Below, in pieces: positions 18,069 to 27,372 of a stretch of 64,000 nt of DNA. Source of the stretch: Mesorhizobium sp. 131-2-1 (GTDB lineage: Bacteria > Pseudomonadota > Alphaproteobacteria > Rhizobiales > Rhizobiaceae); contig NZ_AP023247.1 of the NCBI RefSeq assembly GCF_016756535.1, positions 1,984,501 to 2,048,500 on the forward strand. The letters are read 5' to 3'. The first letter of the stretch is position 1. Every line of letters begins with the position of its first letter. The notes beneath the pieces were generated by a model. It saw nothing but the letters and a program-made list of their open reading frames with translations, was not told where the DNA came from and did not search any database. A program made the position numbers and the translations under genes.

Positions 18069-19247
18069 ATGACCGGCAAGACCGCGTTCGAGACAAGATA
18101 CGGCTTTGCCCGCAATGCGGTGCTGCTCGCCAACTGGCGCGAAAGCCCGTTCAGCCGCTGGTCGTTCCAGAATGTCGGCGAGCTGGTGCCGAGTGCGCCC
18201 ATCGCGGCCCCCGGCGGCGGCGAGGCGCCGCAGCAGGCGCTTGGCGGGCTGCTCGACGAAAAGGTCGTCCTGGCGAATGGGCCGGAAACGGTCGCGGCCT
18301 TTCTCCAGCGCTCGGATACCGATGCGCTGACCATCATGAAGGGCGGCAAGTGGGTCGGCGACTGGCTGGCGCCGCATATGGCATTCGGCGCCCGCCACGT
18401 CATCTTCTCGATCAGCAAGTCCTTCACCGCCATTCTCGCCGGCATTCTGGAAGGCGAGGGGGTGTTCGACCCGGAGGCCCCGGTCGTCAGCTACATTCCC
18501 GAAGCCAAGGGCTCTGCCTATGGCGATGCGAGCTGCCGGCATGTGCTCGACATGACCGTCAGCCTCGATTTCGAGGAGGCCTATCTCGATCCCGAAAGCG
18601 CGTTTGCCCGCTATCGCCGCTCCACGCTGTGGAATCCGGGCGGCGGCTCCGAGAGCCTCACGGCGTTTCTCCTGACGTTGCAGCGTCTTGGCGAACCGCA
18701 TGGCCAGACCTATCGCTACCGCTCGCCCAATTCCGATTTGCTTGGCGTGCTGCTGGAGCGGGCGTCCGGCCAGCGCATAGGCGACCTCCTGCGCGAGAAA
18801 TTGTGGCTGCCGCTCGGCGCGGCGGGCGAGGGCTCGATCACCGTAGAGATGGAAGGCACGGCGCGCACGGCCGGCGGCATTTCGGTGACGCCGCGCGACC
18901 TTGCGCGCGTCGGCGAGATGATGCGGCAGGGTGGCATGGCCAATGGCCGCCGCATCGTGCCGGAAGCCTGGGTGCGCGACACGGTTGCCACCGGCGGCAG
19001 CTTCGAGGCCTGGCAGCGCGGCACGATGGCGTTCCTGTTCCCGAAGGGGCGCTACCGCAACAAATGGTACCAGACCGGCGCCGATAGCGGTGCTTTCTGC
19101 GGTATCGGCATCCACGGCCAGTGGCTCTACGTCAATCCGAGGGATGAGCTGGTCATCGCCAAGATGTCATCGCAGCCCGAGCCGGTCGATGACCGGCTCG
19201 ATGTCGAGTTGATGGCCTTCTTCGAGGCGCTGAGCCGGATGGTCTGA
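18069..19247 (+). CDS. Second NylB-like serine hydrolase
   Basis: A 392-residue paralogue of the preceding gene, 33 bases downstream. SxxK is Ser114-Ile-Ser-Lys117 (HVIFSISKSFTAILAG) and the second motif is YRYRSPNSDLLG. The two proteins share the same order of conserved blocks (VLDMTVSLDFEEAYLDPE here, VLDMTTGVRFSEEYTNPY in the first) but differ enough to suggest different substrates. No signal peptide. Its position suggests it processes a compound brought in by the transporter (inference). Confidence 0.82.
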   Translation: MTGKTAFETRYGFARNAVLLANWRESPFSRWSFQNVGELVPSAPIAAPGGGEAPQQALGGLLDEKVVLANGPETVAAFLQRSDTDALTIMKGGKWVGDWLAPHMAFGARHVIFSISKSFTAILAGILEGEGVFDPEAPVVSYIPEAKGSAYGDASCRHVLDMTVSLDFEEAYLDPESAFARYRRSTLWNPGGGSESLTAFLLTLQRLGEPHGQTYRYRSPNSDLLGVLLERASGQRIGDLLREKLWLPLGAAGEGSITVEMEGTARTAGGISVTPRDLARVGEMMRQGGMANGRRIVPEAWVRDTVATGGSFEAWQRGTMAFLFPKGRYRNKWYQTGADSGAFCGIGIHGQWLYVNPRDELVIAKMSSQPEPVDDRLDVELMAFFEALSRMV

Positions 19248-19369
19248 GCCGGGCCGGGGCGTCGATCACGCCAGCTTTCCTGTGGACCGGTCCGGCTCCT
19301 CGCAAACGTCACGGTTGGCGGAGCTGATATCACGGCCTATGGTCGCCGCTCTTTTCGACAGGGACTGGC

Positions 19370-21691
19370 ATGGCATCGGACATCAAACGCATCGCAGCAA
19401 TCATCGCGGCCGAGATCGGCGGGCGGCCGGAGCAGGCGGCGGCGGCGATCGGGCTGCTGGATGAGGGCGCCACGGTGCCGTTCGTGGCGCGCTACCGCAA
19501 GGAAGTCACCGGCGGGCTCGACGACACGCAATTGCGCGACCTTGCCGAGCGGCTGGCCTATCTGCGCGAGCTCGACGCCCGCCGCGACACGATCCTCGGT
19601 TCCATCCGTGAGCAGGGCAAGCTGACCGAGGAGCTGGAGGCCAAGATCAATGCCGCGGCAACCAAGGCCGAGCTGGAAGACATCTACCTGCCCTACAAGC
19701 CTAAGCGGCGCACCAAGGCGGAGATCGCCAGGGAACGGGGGCTCGGGCCGCTGGCCGAGGCGATCCTTGCCGACCGCTCCGCGGTGCCAGCCGACCTCGC
19801 GCTCGCCTATGTCAGCGAAGAGGTGGCCGACGTGAAGGCTGCGCTCGAAGGCGCGCGCGACATCCTGTCGGAGCAGTTCGCCGAGAATGCCGACCTTGTC
19901 GGCAAGCTGCGCTCCTACATGAAGGAACGCGCCTTCCTGCGCGCCAAGGTCGTCGACGGCAAGCAGGAGGCCGGGGCAAAGTTCTCCGACTATTTCGACC
20001 ATGTCGAGCGCTGGGCGAATGTGCCCAGCCATCGTGCGCTGGCCATGCTGCGCGGCCGCAACGAGGAGGTGCTGTCGCTCGACATCGAGGTCGATGCCGA
20101 CGACGCCTCGCCGGTGAAGCCGGTCGAGCGCATGATCGCCAATGCCTATGCCATTGGCGGCAGCCTGCCCGGCGACCGATGGCTGATGGAAGTGGCCGGC
20201 TGGACCTGGCGCATCAAGCTGTCCTTGCATCTGACACTCGACCTGATGCGCGATCTGCGCGAGCGGGCCGAGGAAGAGGCGATCCACGTCTTTGCGCGCA
20301 ATCTGAAGGACCTGCTGCTTGCAGCGCCGGCCGGATCGCGACCTACGATGGGGCTCGATCCCGGCATCCGCACCGGCGTCAAGGTGGCGGTGGTGGACGG
20401 CACCGGCAAGCTAGTGGCGACGACGACGGTCTATCCGTTCCCGCCCAGGAACGACGTGCGCGGCACGCAGGCCGAGCTGGCGAAGCTGATCCGGCTGCAT
20501 AAGGTCGAGCTGATCTCGATCGGCAACGGCACCGGCAGCCGTGAGACGGAAAGACTTGTCGCCGACATGCTGTCGGAGCTGCCTGCCGATGGTGGGCCGA
20601 AGCCGCTCAAGGTGATCGTCAGCGAGGCGGGCGCCTCGGTCTATTCGGCCTCGGCGACGGCGGCGGCGGAATTCCCCGGCCTCGACGTGTCGCTGCGTGG
20701 TGCTGTCTCGATCGCCAGGCGCCTTCAGGATCCGCTGGCCGAACTGGTCAAGATCGAGCCGAAGTCGATCGGCGTCGGCCAATACCAGCACGATGTCGAC
20801 CAGTACCGGCTCGGCCGCTCGCTGGAAGCAGTGGTCGAGGATGCAGTCAATGCCGTCGGCGTCGATCTCAACACGGCCTCCGCCCCGCTGCTGGCGCGGG
20901 TTTCCGGCCTGGGTACGTCGCTTGCCGAGGCGATCGTCGCGCATCGCGACGCCGGCGGGCCGTTCGCCAGCCGCCGCGACCTGCTGAAGGTGTCGCGGCT
21001 CGGGCCGCGCGCCTTCGAGCAATGCGCTGGTTTCCTGCGCATTCCGAACGGCGCCGAGCCGCTCGATGCCTCGGCGGTTCACCCGGAGGCCTATGGCGTG
21101 GCGAAGAAGATCGTCGCCGCCTGCGGCCGCGATGTGCGCTCGCTGATGGGCGACAGCGCCGCGCTCAAGGCACTCGATCCTCGCGTCTTCGTCGACGAGC
21201 GCTTCGGCCTGCCGACGGTCCGCGACATCTTGGCCGAACTGGAGAAGCCCGGCCGTGACCCGCGCCCCGGCTTCAAGACGGCGACCTTTGCCGACGGCGT
21301 CGACGATATCAAGGACCTGAAGCCCGGCATGCTGCTCGAAGGCACCGTCACCAATGTCGCCGCCTTCGGCGCCTTCGTCGACATCGGCGTGCATCAGGAC
21401 GGGTTGGTGCACGTCTCGCAACTGGCCGACCGTTTCGTCAAGGACGCGCATGAGGTGGTCAAGGCCGGCGATGTGGTGAAGGTGCGGGTCGTCGATGTCG
21501 ACATCAAGCGCAACCGCATCGGTCTCACGATGCGCAAGGACGGCGATGGCGGAGCCCCGCGAAGCGGGCCGCGCGACAATGGTGGCGGCAAACCAGCGCC
21601 GCGTTCGCCGGCGCCGCAGCGCCAGCCGGAGCGGCCGGCCGCGCAGGGCGCGTTCGGTGCCGCGCTCGCCGAGGCCTTGAAGCGGAAGTAG
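19370..21691 (+). CDS. tex: Transcription accessory protein Tex (S1 RNA-binding)
   Basis: Tex is a conserved cytoplasmic nucleic-acid-binding protein affecting transcription. The 773 residues show the N-terminal Tex segment ([20 protein letters not shown]), a YqgF-like RNase H domain beginning near [20 protein letters not shown], helix-hairpin-helix repeats ([20 protein letters not shown], then [20 protein letters not shown]), and one S1 domain at about 652-724 ([20 protein letters not shown]). A basic proline-rich tail follows. Stand-alone housekeeping gene, convergent with lysR with no bases between the stops. Confidence 0.95.
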   Translation: MASDIKRIAAIIAAEIGGRPEQAAAAIGLLDEGATVPFVARYRKEVTGGLDDTQLRDLAERLAYLRELDARRDTILGSIREQGKLTEELEAKINAAATKAELEDIYLPYKPKRRTKAEIARERGLGPLAEAILADRSAVPADLALAYVSEEVADVKAALEGARDILSEQFAENADLVGKLRSYMKERAFLRAKVVDGKQEAGAKFSDYFDHVERWANVPSHRALAMLRGRNEEVLSLDIEVDADDASPVKPVERMIANAYAIGGSLPGDRWLMEVAGWTWRIKLSLHLTLDLMRDLRERAEEEAIHVFARNLKDLLLAAPAGSRPTMGLDPGIRTGVKVAVVDGTGKLVATTTVYPFPPRNDVRGTQAELAKLIRLHKVELISIGNGTGSRETERLVADMLSELPADGGPKPLKVIVSEAGASVYSASATAAAEFPGLDVSLRGAVSIARRLQDPLAELVKIEPKSIGVGQYQHDVDQYRLGRSLEAVVEDAVNAVGVDLNTASAPLLARVSGLGTSLAEAIVAHRDAGGPFASRRDLLKVSRLGPRAFEQCAGFLRIPNGAEPLDASAVHPEAYGVAKKIVAACGRDVRSLMGDSAALKALDPRVFVDERFGLPTVRDILAELEKPGRDPRPGFKTATFADGVDDIKDLKPGMLLEGTVTNVAAFGAFVDIGVHQDGLVHVSQLADRFVKDAHEVVKAGDVVKVRVVDVDIKRNRIGLTMRKDGDGGAPRSGPRDNGGGKPAPRSPAPQRQPERPAAQGAFGAALAEALKRK

Positions 21692-22603
21692 CTACCACGC
21701 CAAAACAGCCGGCTCCTTGCCAAGCTGGCCTAGCAGCCAGTCGCGAAAACTGGCGACCGGCGGATGGCTGTGTTTGTCATGCGGGACAACGAGGTAATAG
21801 GCGCTGCGGCTCTGCATCGGCTGACCCGGCGCTGGCACCAACTGGCCGCGCTGCAATTCTGCGGCAATCAGGATTTCCGGCAGCAGCGCGACGCCGAGCC
21901 CGGCCATGCAGGCCTGGGCGGCGGTGCCGAACTGCTCGAACTGCATTCCCGGCCCGGTCGGCGCGCTGAGCCCCTGATGCTCGAACCATTCGGTCCAGGC
22001 GCCGGGGCGCGTTGCCATGTGCAGCAGCGGCAGGCGGCCGATATCGGCCGCCGTGGCGATCCTTTGCCCTTTCAGGAATTCGGGCGATGCCACTGGCGCC
22101 ACCGTCTCGCGCACCAGCAGCGTGGAATCGGCATCCGGCCAGTCGGGCAGGCCGTAATGGATGGCGGCGTCGAGCCGCTCGCGGGCGAAGTCGAAGCGGC
22201 CGACGCGGGTGACGAAGTTGATGGTTATGTCGGGGTTGCTGGCGACGAAATCGGGGATCAGCGGCATCAGCCAGCGCGTGCCGAAGGTCGGCAAAATCGC
22301 CAGGTTCAGGATGCCACCATGCCGATTGCTCATCAATCCGAGAGCCGCGTCGCGCAGTTGCCCGAGCGCGGAGCGCACCGCGTCGGCATAGATTTCGCCT
22401 GCCGTCGACAGCCGGACATTGCGGCTGTCGCGCACGAATAGCCGGCGTCCGAACTGCTCTTCCAACAGACTGATCTGCCGGCTGATGGCGCCCTGGGTAA
22501 GGTCTAGCTCGCGGGCGGCGGCGGTGAAGGAGCCAAGCCGCGCCACCGCCTCGAAGGCGGCAAGGGCGCTGGTGGTCGGCAAGAGACGGCGCTGGACATT
22601 CAT
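21692..22603 (-). CDS. LysR-family transcriptional regulator (GcvA-like)
   Basis: A 303-residue LysR regulator. The N-terminal winged helix is clear (LAAFEAVARLGSFTAAAREL, then DLTQGAISRQISLLEEQFGR) and is followed by the effector-binding domain. The GcvA/AmpR-like subgroup is suggested by the N-terminal LPTTSALAAFEAVARLGSF. It is divergent from glutaryl-CoA dehydrogenase with a 107-base gap, an arrangement in which the LysR protein usually controls the neighbour. The last base of its stop abuts the tex stop. Confidence 0.88.
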   Translation of the reverse strand: MNVQRRLLPTTSALAAFEAVARLGSFTAAARELDLTQGAISRQISLLEEQFGRRLFVRDSRNVRLSTAGEIYADAVRSALGQLRDAALGLMSNRHGGILNLAILPTFGTRWLMPLIPDFVASNPDITINFVTRVGRFDFARERLDAAIHYGLPDWPDADSTLLVRETVAPVASPEFLKGQRIATAADIGRLPLLHMATRPGAWTEWFEHQGLSAPTGPGMQFEQFGTAAQACMAGLGVALLPEILIAAELQRGQLVPAPGQPMQSRSAYYLVVPHDKHSHPPVASFRDWLLGQLGKEPAVLAW

Positions 22604-22710
22604 GATCCATTACTAACGCTCATTGATCGGTGATGCAATTTCGTTTGATTTTTTCGAGAGGGGGGCCGATAAGCCCCGCACCTCAAGATTTTGCGCGGGA
22701 GAGACAGGCC

Positions 22711-23901
22711 ATGGCCGCCGACAAGAACGCATTCGTCTGGGAAGATCCCTTCCTGATCGAGGACCAGCTTTCCGAGGATGAGCGCATGGTGCGCGACGGT
22801 GCTGCCGCATTCGCCGGCGACAAGCTCGCGCCTCGTATCGAGGAGGCCTATCTGGACGAGAAGACCGATCCCGCGATCTTCCGCGAGATGGGCGAAGCGG
22901 GCCTGCTCGGCATCACCATTCCGGAGGAATATGGCGGGCTCGGCGCCAACTACGTCACCTACGGGTTGGTAGCGCGGGAAGTCGAGCGCATCGATTCCGG
23001 CTACCGCTCGATGATGAGCGTGCAGTCGTCGCTGGTGATGTATCCGATCCATGCCTATGGCTCGGAAGAACAGCGCAAGAAGTACCTGCCCAAACTGGCG
23101 TCCGGCGAATGGATCGGCTGCTTCGGTCTCACCGAGCCGGATGCCGGCTCCGATCCGGGCGGCATGAAGACGCGGGCCGAGAAGACGGCAGGCGGCTACA
23201 GGCTTTCCGGCTCTAAGATGTGGATCTCCAACGCACCGATCGCCGACGTCTTCGTCGTCTGGGCGAAATCATCAGCACATGACAACCAGATCCGCGGCTT
23301 TGTGCTGGAGAAAGGCATGAAGGGGCTCTCGGCGCCGAAGATCGGGGGAAAACTCAGCCTCCGCGCGTCGATCACCGGCGAGGTGGTAATGGACGGCGTC
23401 GAGGTCGGCGAAGAGGCACTGCTGCCCAACGTCTCCGGCCTCAAGGGGCCGTTCGGCTGCCTCAACCGGGCGCGCTACGGCATCTCCTGGGGCGCGATGG
23501 GCGCGGCCGAGGATTGCTGGCACAGGGCGCGGCAATATGGCCTCGACCGCAAGCAGTTCGGCAAGCCACTCGCCGGCACGCAGCTCTTCCAGAAGAAGCT
23601 TGCCGACATGCAGACCGAGATCACGCTAGGCTTGCAGGGCTCGCTCCGGGTCGGGCGGCTTATGGACGAAGGCAAGATGGCGCCTGAGATGATCTCGATC
23701 GTCAAGCGCAACAATTGCGGCAAGGCGCTCGACATCGCCCGCCAAGCCCGCGACATGCATGGCGGCAACGGCATCCAGATCGGCTACCACGTCATGCGCC
23801 ATGCGCAGAACCTGGAGACGGTCAACACCTATGAGGGCACGCATGACGTGCATGCGCTGATCCTCGGACGTGCCCAAACAGGCATTCAAGCGTTTTTCTA
23901 A
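22711..23901 (+). CDS. gcdH: Glutaryl-CoA dehydrogenase
   Basis: This FAD acyl-CoA dehydrogenase oxidises and decarboxylates glutaryl-CoA to crotonyl-CoA in lysine, tryptophan or glutarate breakdown. It has 396 residues with the family blocks [20 protein letters not shown] and [20 protein letters not shown], and the catalytic base Glu375 in [20 protein letters not shown]. The region [20 protein letters not shown] is typical of GcdH. ATG at 22711 has a GGGAGA ribosome binding site; upstream codons extend into the lysR promoter gap. The LysR-gcdH divergent pair supports substrate-induced control. Confidence 0.93.
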   Translation: MAADKNAFVWEDPFLIEDQLSEDERMVRDGAAAFAGDKLAPRIEEAYLDEKTDPAIFREMGEAGLLGITIPEEYGGLGANYVTYGLVAREVERIDSGYRSMMSVQSSLVMYPIHAYGSEEQRKKYLPKLASGEWIGCFGLTEPDAGSDPGGMKTRAEKTAGGYRLSGSKMWISNAPIADVFVVWAKSSAHDNQIRGFVLEKGMKGLSAPKIGGKLSLRASITGEVVMDGVEVGEEALLPNVSGLKGPFGCLNRARYGISWGAMGAAEDCWHRARQYGLDRKQFGKPLAGTQLFQKKLADMQTEITLGLQGSLRVGRLMDEGKMAPEMISIVKRNNCGKALDIARQARDMHGGNGIQIGYHVMRHAQNLETVNTYEGTHDVHALILGRAQTGIQAFF

Positions 23902-24006
23902 GCCGGCAACGTTGCTCAAATTAGGTGCAGCGCAACATCTCTGCTTGGAGAATGGCCTGCATTTGTGTCAGGGTTCGGCGATTGAAACGCCGAACTCCGG
24001 GGCACC

Positions 24007-27000
24007 ATGGCAATTCTGGCAGCCGTCCACCACCTGACGCACTACAAATACGACCGGCCGGTCGTTCTTGGCCCCCAGGTGATCAGGCTGCAGCCGGCGC
24101 CGCATTCGCGCACCAAGGTGCTCAGCCATTCGCTCAAGGTCGAGCCGAAGAGCCATTTCGTCAACCTGCAGCAGGACCCCTACGGCAACTTCCTTGCTCG
24201 CTTCGTCTTCCCGGAGCCGGTGAACGAGCTCAAGATCGAGGTCGACCTCGTTGCCGACATGACGGTCTACAACCCGTTCGACTTCTTCGTCGAGGAATCG
24301 GCCGAGACCTTTCCGTTCGAGTATCCGGAAGAGATCAGGGAAGACCTTGCCATCTATCGGACGCCGGAGCCGGCGGGCCCGTTGCTGTCGGCTTTCCTCG
24401 GAACGATCGACCGCAGCCCGAGGAACACCGTCAATTTCCTCGTCGACCTCAATGCGCGGCTGCAGCGCGAGATCGCCTACATCGTGCGCATGGAGACCGG
24501 CGTCTTTTCGCCGGAGGAGACGCTGGCCGCGGCCAAGGGCTCGTGCCGGGATTCCAGCTGGCTGCTGGTGCAGATACTGAGGAATCTCGGCATCGCCGCG
24601 CGCTTCGTCTCCGGCTACCTGATCCAGCTCAAACCCGATCTCGTCGCGCTTGACGGGCCGCCGGGCACCGCTGTCGACTTCACCGACCTGCATGCCTGGT
24701 GCGAGGTCTATATTCCGGGCGCCGGCTGGATCGGCTTCGACCCGACCTCCGGCCTGCTCACCGGCGAGAGCCATGTGCCGCTGGCCGCCACGCCGCATTT
24801 CCGCAATGCCGCGCCGATCTCCGGCATGGCGAGCTTCGCCAATGTCGATTTCGGCTTCGACATGCGGGTCGACCGCATCGCCGAGCATCCGCGCATCACC
24901 AAGCCGTTCTCCGACGAGAGCTGGCAAGCGCTCGACGCGCTGGGCAACAAGGTCGACGCGGCGCTCGCAGCGGGCGACGTTCGCCTCACGATGGGCGGCG
25001 AGCCGACCTTCGTGTCGATCGACGATTTCGAGTCGGCGGAATGGAACACGGCGGCCGTCGGCCCGACCAAGCGCGAGAAGGCCGACGCGCTGATCCGTCG
25101 GCTGCGCGAGCGTTTCGCGCCGGGCGGCTTCCTGCACTATGGCCAGGGCAAGTGGTATCCGGGCGAGAGCCTGCCGCGCTGGACCTTCTCGCTCTACTGG
25201 CGCGCCGATGGCGAGCCGGTGTGGAGCGATCCATCGCTGATCGCGCGCGAAAAGAGCGAGGCGGATATCGGGCCGCAGCAGGCCGAAAGCCTGCTGACGG
25301 CAATTGCCGGCGAACTTGGCATCGACAAGGCGATGGTCAGCGAGGCCTATGAGGATCCGGCCGAATGGCTGCTCAAGGAAGGCAAGTTGCCGGAGAATGT
25401 CGATCCATCCAACTCCAAGCTGGAAGATCCCGAAGAGCGTAGCCGCATGGCGCGCGTGTTCGAGCGCGGCCTGACCAAGCCGTCGGGCTATGTGCTGCCC
25501 GTTCAGCGCTGGAACAGCCAGGCGGCGGGGCCGCGCTGGCGCTCGGAGAAATGGAAGACGCGGCGTGGCCGGCTGTTCCTGGTTCCCGGCGATTCACCGG
25601 TCGGCTACCGTCTGCCGCTCGGCACGCTGCCCTATGTGCCGCCGGCGCAATTCCCCTATATCGTGCCGGTCGACCCGTCGGTTCCGCGTGGCCCGCTGCC
25701 GGAGCGCGCGGCCATTTTGCCAGAAGCATCGCCGGCCGAACTGGAAGGCGCCGACGAAATGGCGCGACGCCAGCAGGCGGTGTCGTTCACCGCCACGACC
25801 GGCCAGCAGGACCGTGTCGAGCAGGAGATCACCGAGATCGGCGGCGCGGTGCGCACCGCGCTCAGCGTCGAGCCGCGCGATGGCCGGCTCTGCGTGTTCA
25901 TGCCGCCGGTCGAGGCGCTGGAAGATTATCTCGAACTGGTCGCGGCGGCCGAAAACGCCGCGCGCTCGATCGGACTGCCGGTGCACATCGAGGGCTACGG
26001 CCCGCCGCACGATCCGCGCCTCAACGTCATCCGCGTGGCTCCCGATCCCGGTGTCATCGAGGTCAACATCCATCCCGCCGGCAACTGGCAGGAATGCGTC
26101 GCCACGACGACGGCGATCTACGAGGAAGCGCGGCTGACGCGGCTCGGCACCGACAAGTTCATGATCGACGGCCGCCATACCGGCACCGGCGGCGGCAACC
26201 ATGTCGTGGTGGGCGGCGCCACGCCGAACGACAGTCCGTTCCTGCGCCGGCCCGACCTTTTGAAAAGCCTGGTGCTGCAATGGCAGCGCCACCCGTCGCT
26301 GTCCTACCTGTTCTCGGGCCTGTTCATCGGCCCGACCAGCCAGGCGCCGCGCTTCGACGAGGCGCGCCACGACTCGCTCTACGAACTCGAAATCGCGATG
26401 GCGCAGGTGCCGCATCCCGACAAGGGCGCGGCCCCCTTGCCGTGGCTGGTCGACAGGCTGTTCCGCAATCTCCTGACCGACGTCACCGGCAACACGCACC
26501 GCTCCGAGATCTGCATCGACAAATTGTTCTCGCCAGACGGTCCGACCGGCCGGCTGGGCCTGGTCGAGTTCCGCGGTTTCGAGATGCCGCCCAATGCGCG
26601 CATGAGCCTGGCGCAGCAGCTTCTGGTACGGGCCATTATCGCCCGTGCGTGGAAGAACCCGCTCGATGGCCGCTTCGTGCGCTGGGGCACCTCGCTGCAC
26701 GACCGCTTCATGCTGCCGCACCATGTCTGGGCGGATTTCCTCGACGTGCTGGAGGACCTCAAGCTCAACGGCTTCGAATTCCGTCCGGAATGGTTCGCCG
26801 CGCAGCTCGAATTCCGCTTCCCGTTCTGCGGCGAGGTCCAGCATGCCGGCGTCAAGCTGGAGCTCAGGCAGGCGCTGGAGCCCTGGCATGTGATGGGCGA
26901 GCAAGGCGCGATCGGCGGCACCGTGCGATTCGTCGATTCCTCGGTGGAAAGGCTTCAGGTGAAAACGGAAGGCCTCAATCCGGAGCGTCACGCCGTCGTC

Positions 27001-27366
27001 TGCAACGGCCGCGTCGTGCCGATGAAGGTGACGGACAATAGGGAGGTCGCGGTGGCGGGCGTGCGCTTCAAGGCCTGGCAGCCAGCATCCGGCTTGCATC
27101 CGGCGCTGCCGGTCAACACGCCGCTGGTCTTCGACATCTACGACCGCTGGTCGGGCCGGGCGGTGGGCGGCTGCGTCTACCATGTCGCGCATCCCGGCGG
27201 GCGCAATTACGACACCTTCCCGGTCAATGGCAACGAGGCGGAGGCGCGGCGGCTTGCCCGCTTCGAGCCGCGCGGCCATACACCGGCGGGTTACGTGCTC
27301 CACAATGAAGAAGCCTCTGAAGATTTCCCGATGACCCTTGACCTCAGGCGGCCTCCAAGACTCTGA
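24007..27366 (+). CDS. Transglutaminase-like + DUF2126 putative amidoligase
   Basis: A 1119-residue fusion. The first 300 residues are a bacterial transglutaminase-like cysteine peptidase with the triad visible as Cys180 ([13 protein letters not shown]), His229 (DLHAWCEVY) and Asp245 (GFDPTSG). The rest is the DUF2126 region, described in the literature as a putative amidoligase, with blocks such as [32 protein letters not shown] and [20 protein letters not shown]. No signal peptide or membrane helix is visible. It begins a three-gene operon with a circularly permuted ATP-grasp protein and a second transglutaminase; six bases separate it from the next gene. The substrate is unknown. Confidence 0.9.
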   Translation: MAILAAVHHLTHYKYDRPVVLGPQVIRLQPAPHSRTKVLSHSLKVEPKSHFVNLQQDPYGNFLARFVFPEPVNELKIEVDLVADMTVYNPFDFFVEESAETFPFEYPEEIREDLAIYRTPEPAGPLLSAFLGTIDRSPRNTVNFLVDLNARLQREIAYIVRMETGVFSPEETLAAAKGSCRDSSWLLVQILRNLGIAARFVSGYLIQLKPDLVALDGPPGTAVDFTDLHAWCEVYIPGAGWIGFDPTSGLLTGESHVPLAATPHFRNAAPISGMASFANVDFGFDMRVDRIAEHPRITKPFSDESWQALDALGNKVDAALAAGDVRLTMGGEPTFVSIDDFESAEWNTAAVGPTKREKADALIRRLRERFAPGGFLHYGQGKWYPGESLPRWTFSLYWRADGEPVWSDPSLIAREKSEADIGPQQAESLLTAIAGELGIDKAMVSEAYEDPAEWLLKEGKLPENVDPSNSKLEDPEERSRMARVFERGLTKPSGYVLPVQRWNSQAAGPRWRSEKWKTRRGRLFLVPGDSPVGYRLPLGTLPYVPPAQFPYIVPVDPSVPRGPLPERAAILPEASPAELEGADEMARRQQAVSFTATTGQQDRVEQEITEIGGAVRTALSVEPRDGRLCVFMPPVEALEDYLELVAAAENAARSIGLPVHIEGYGPPHDPRLNVIRVAPDPGVIEVNIHPAGNWQECVATTTAIYEEARLTRLGTDKFMIDGRHTGTGGGNHVVVGGATPNDSPFLRRPDLLKSLVLQWQRHPSLSYLFSGLFIGPTSQAPRFDEARHDSLYELEIAMAQVPHPDKGAAPLPWLVDRLFRNLLTDVTGNTHRSEICIDKLFSPDGPTGRLGLVEFRGFEMPPNARMSLAQQLLVRAIIARAWKNPLDGRFVRWGTSLHDRFMLPHHVWADFLDVLEDLKLNGFEFRPEWFAAQLEFRFPFCGEVQHAGVKLELRQALEPWHVMGEQGAIGGTVRFVDSSVERLQVKTEGLNPERHAVVCNGRVVPMKVTDNREVAVAGVRFKAWQPASGLHPALPVNTPLVFDIYDRWSGRAVGGCVYHVAHPGGRNYDTFPVNGNEAEARRLARFEPRGHTPAGYVLHNEEASEDFPMTLDLRRPPRL

Positions 27367-27372
27367 TCGACG

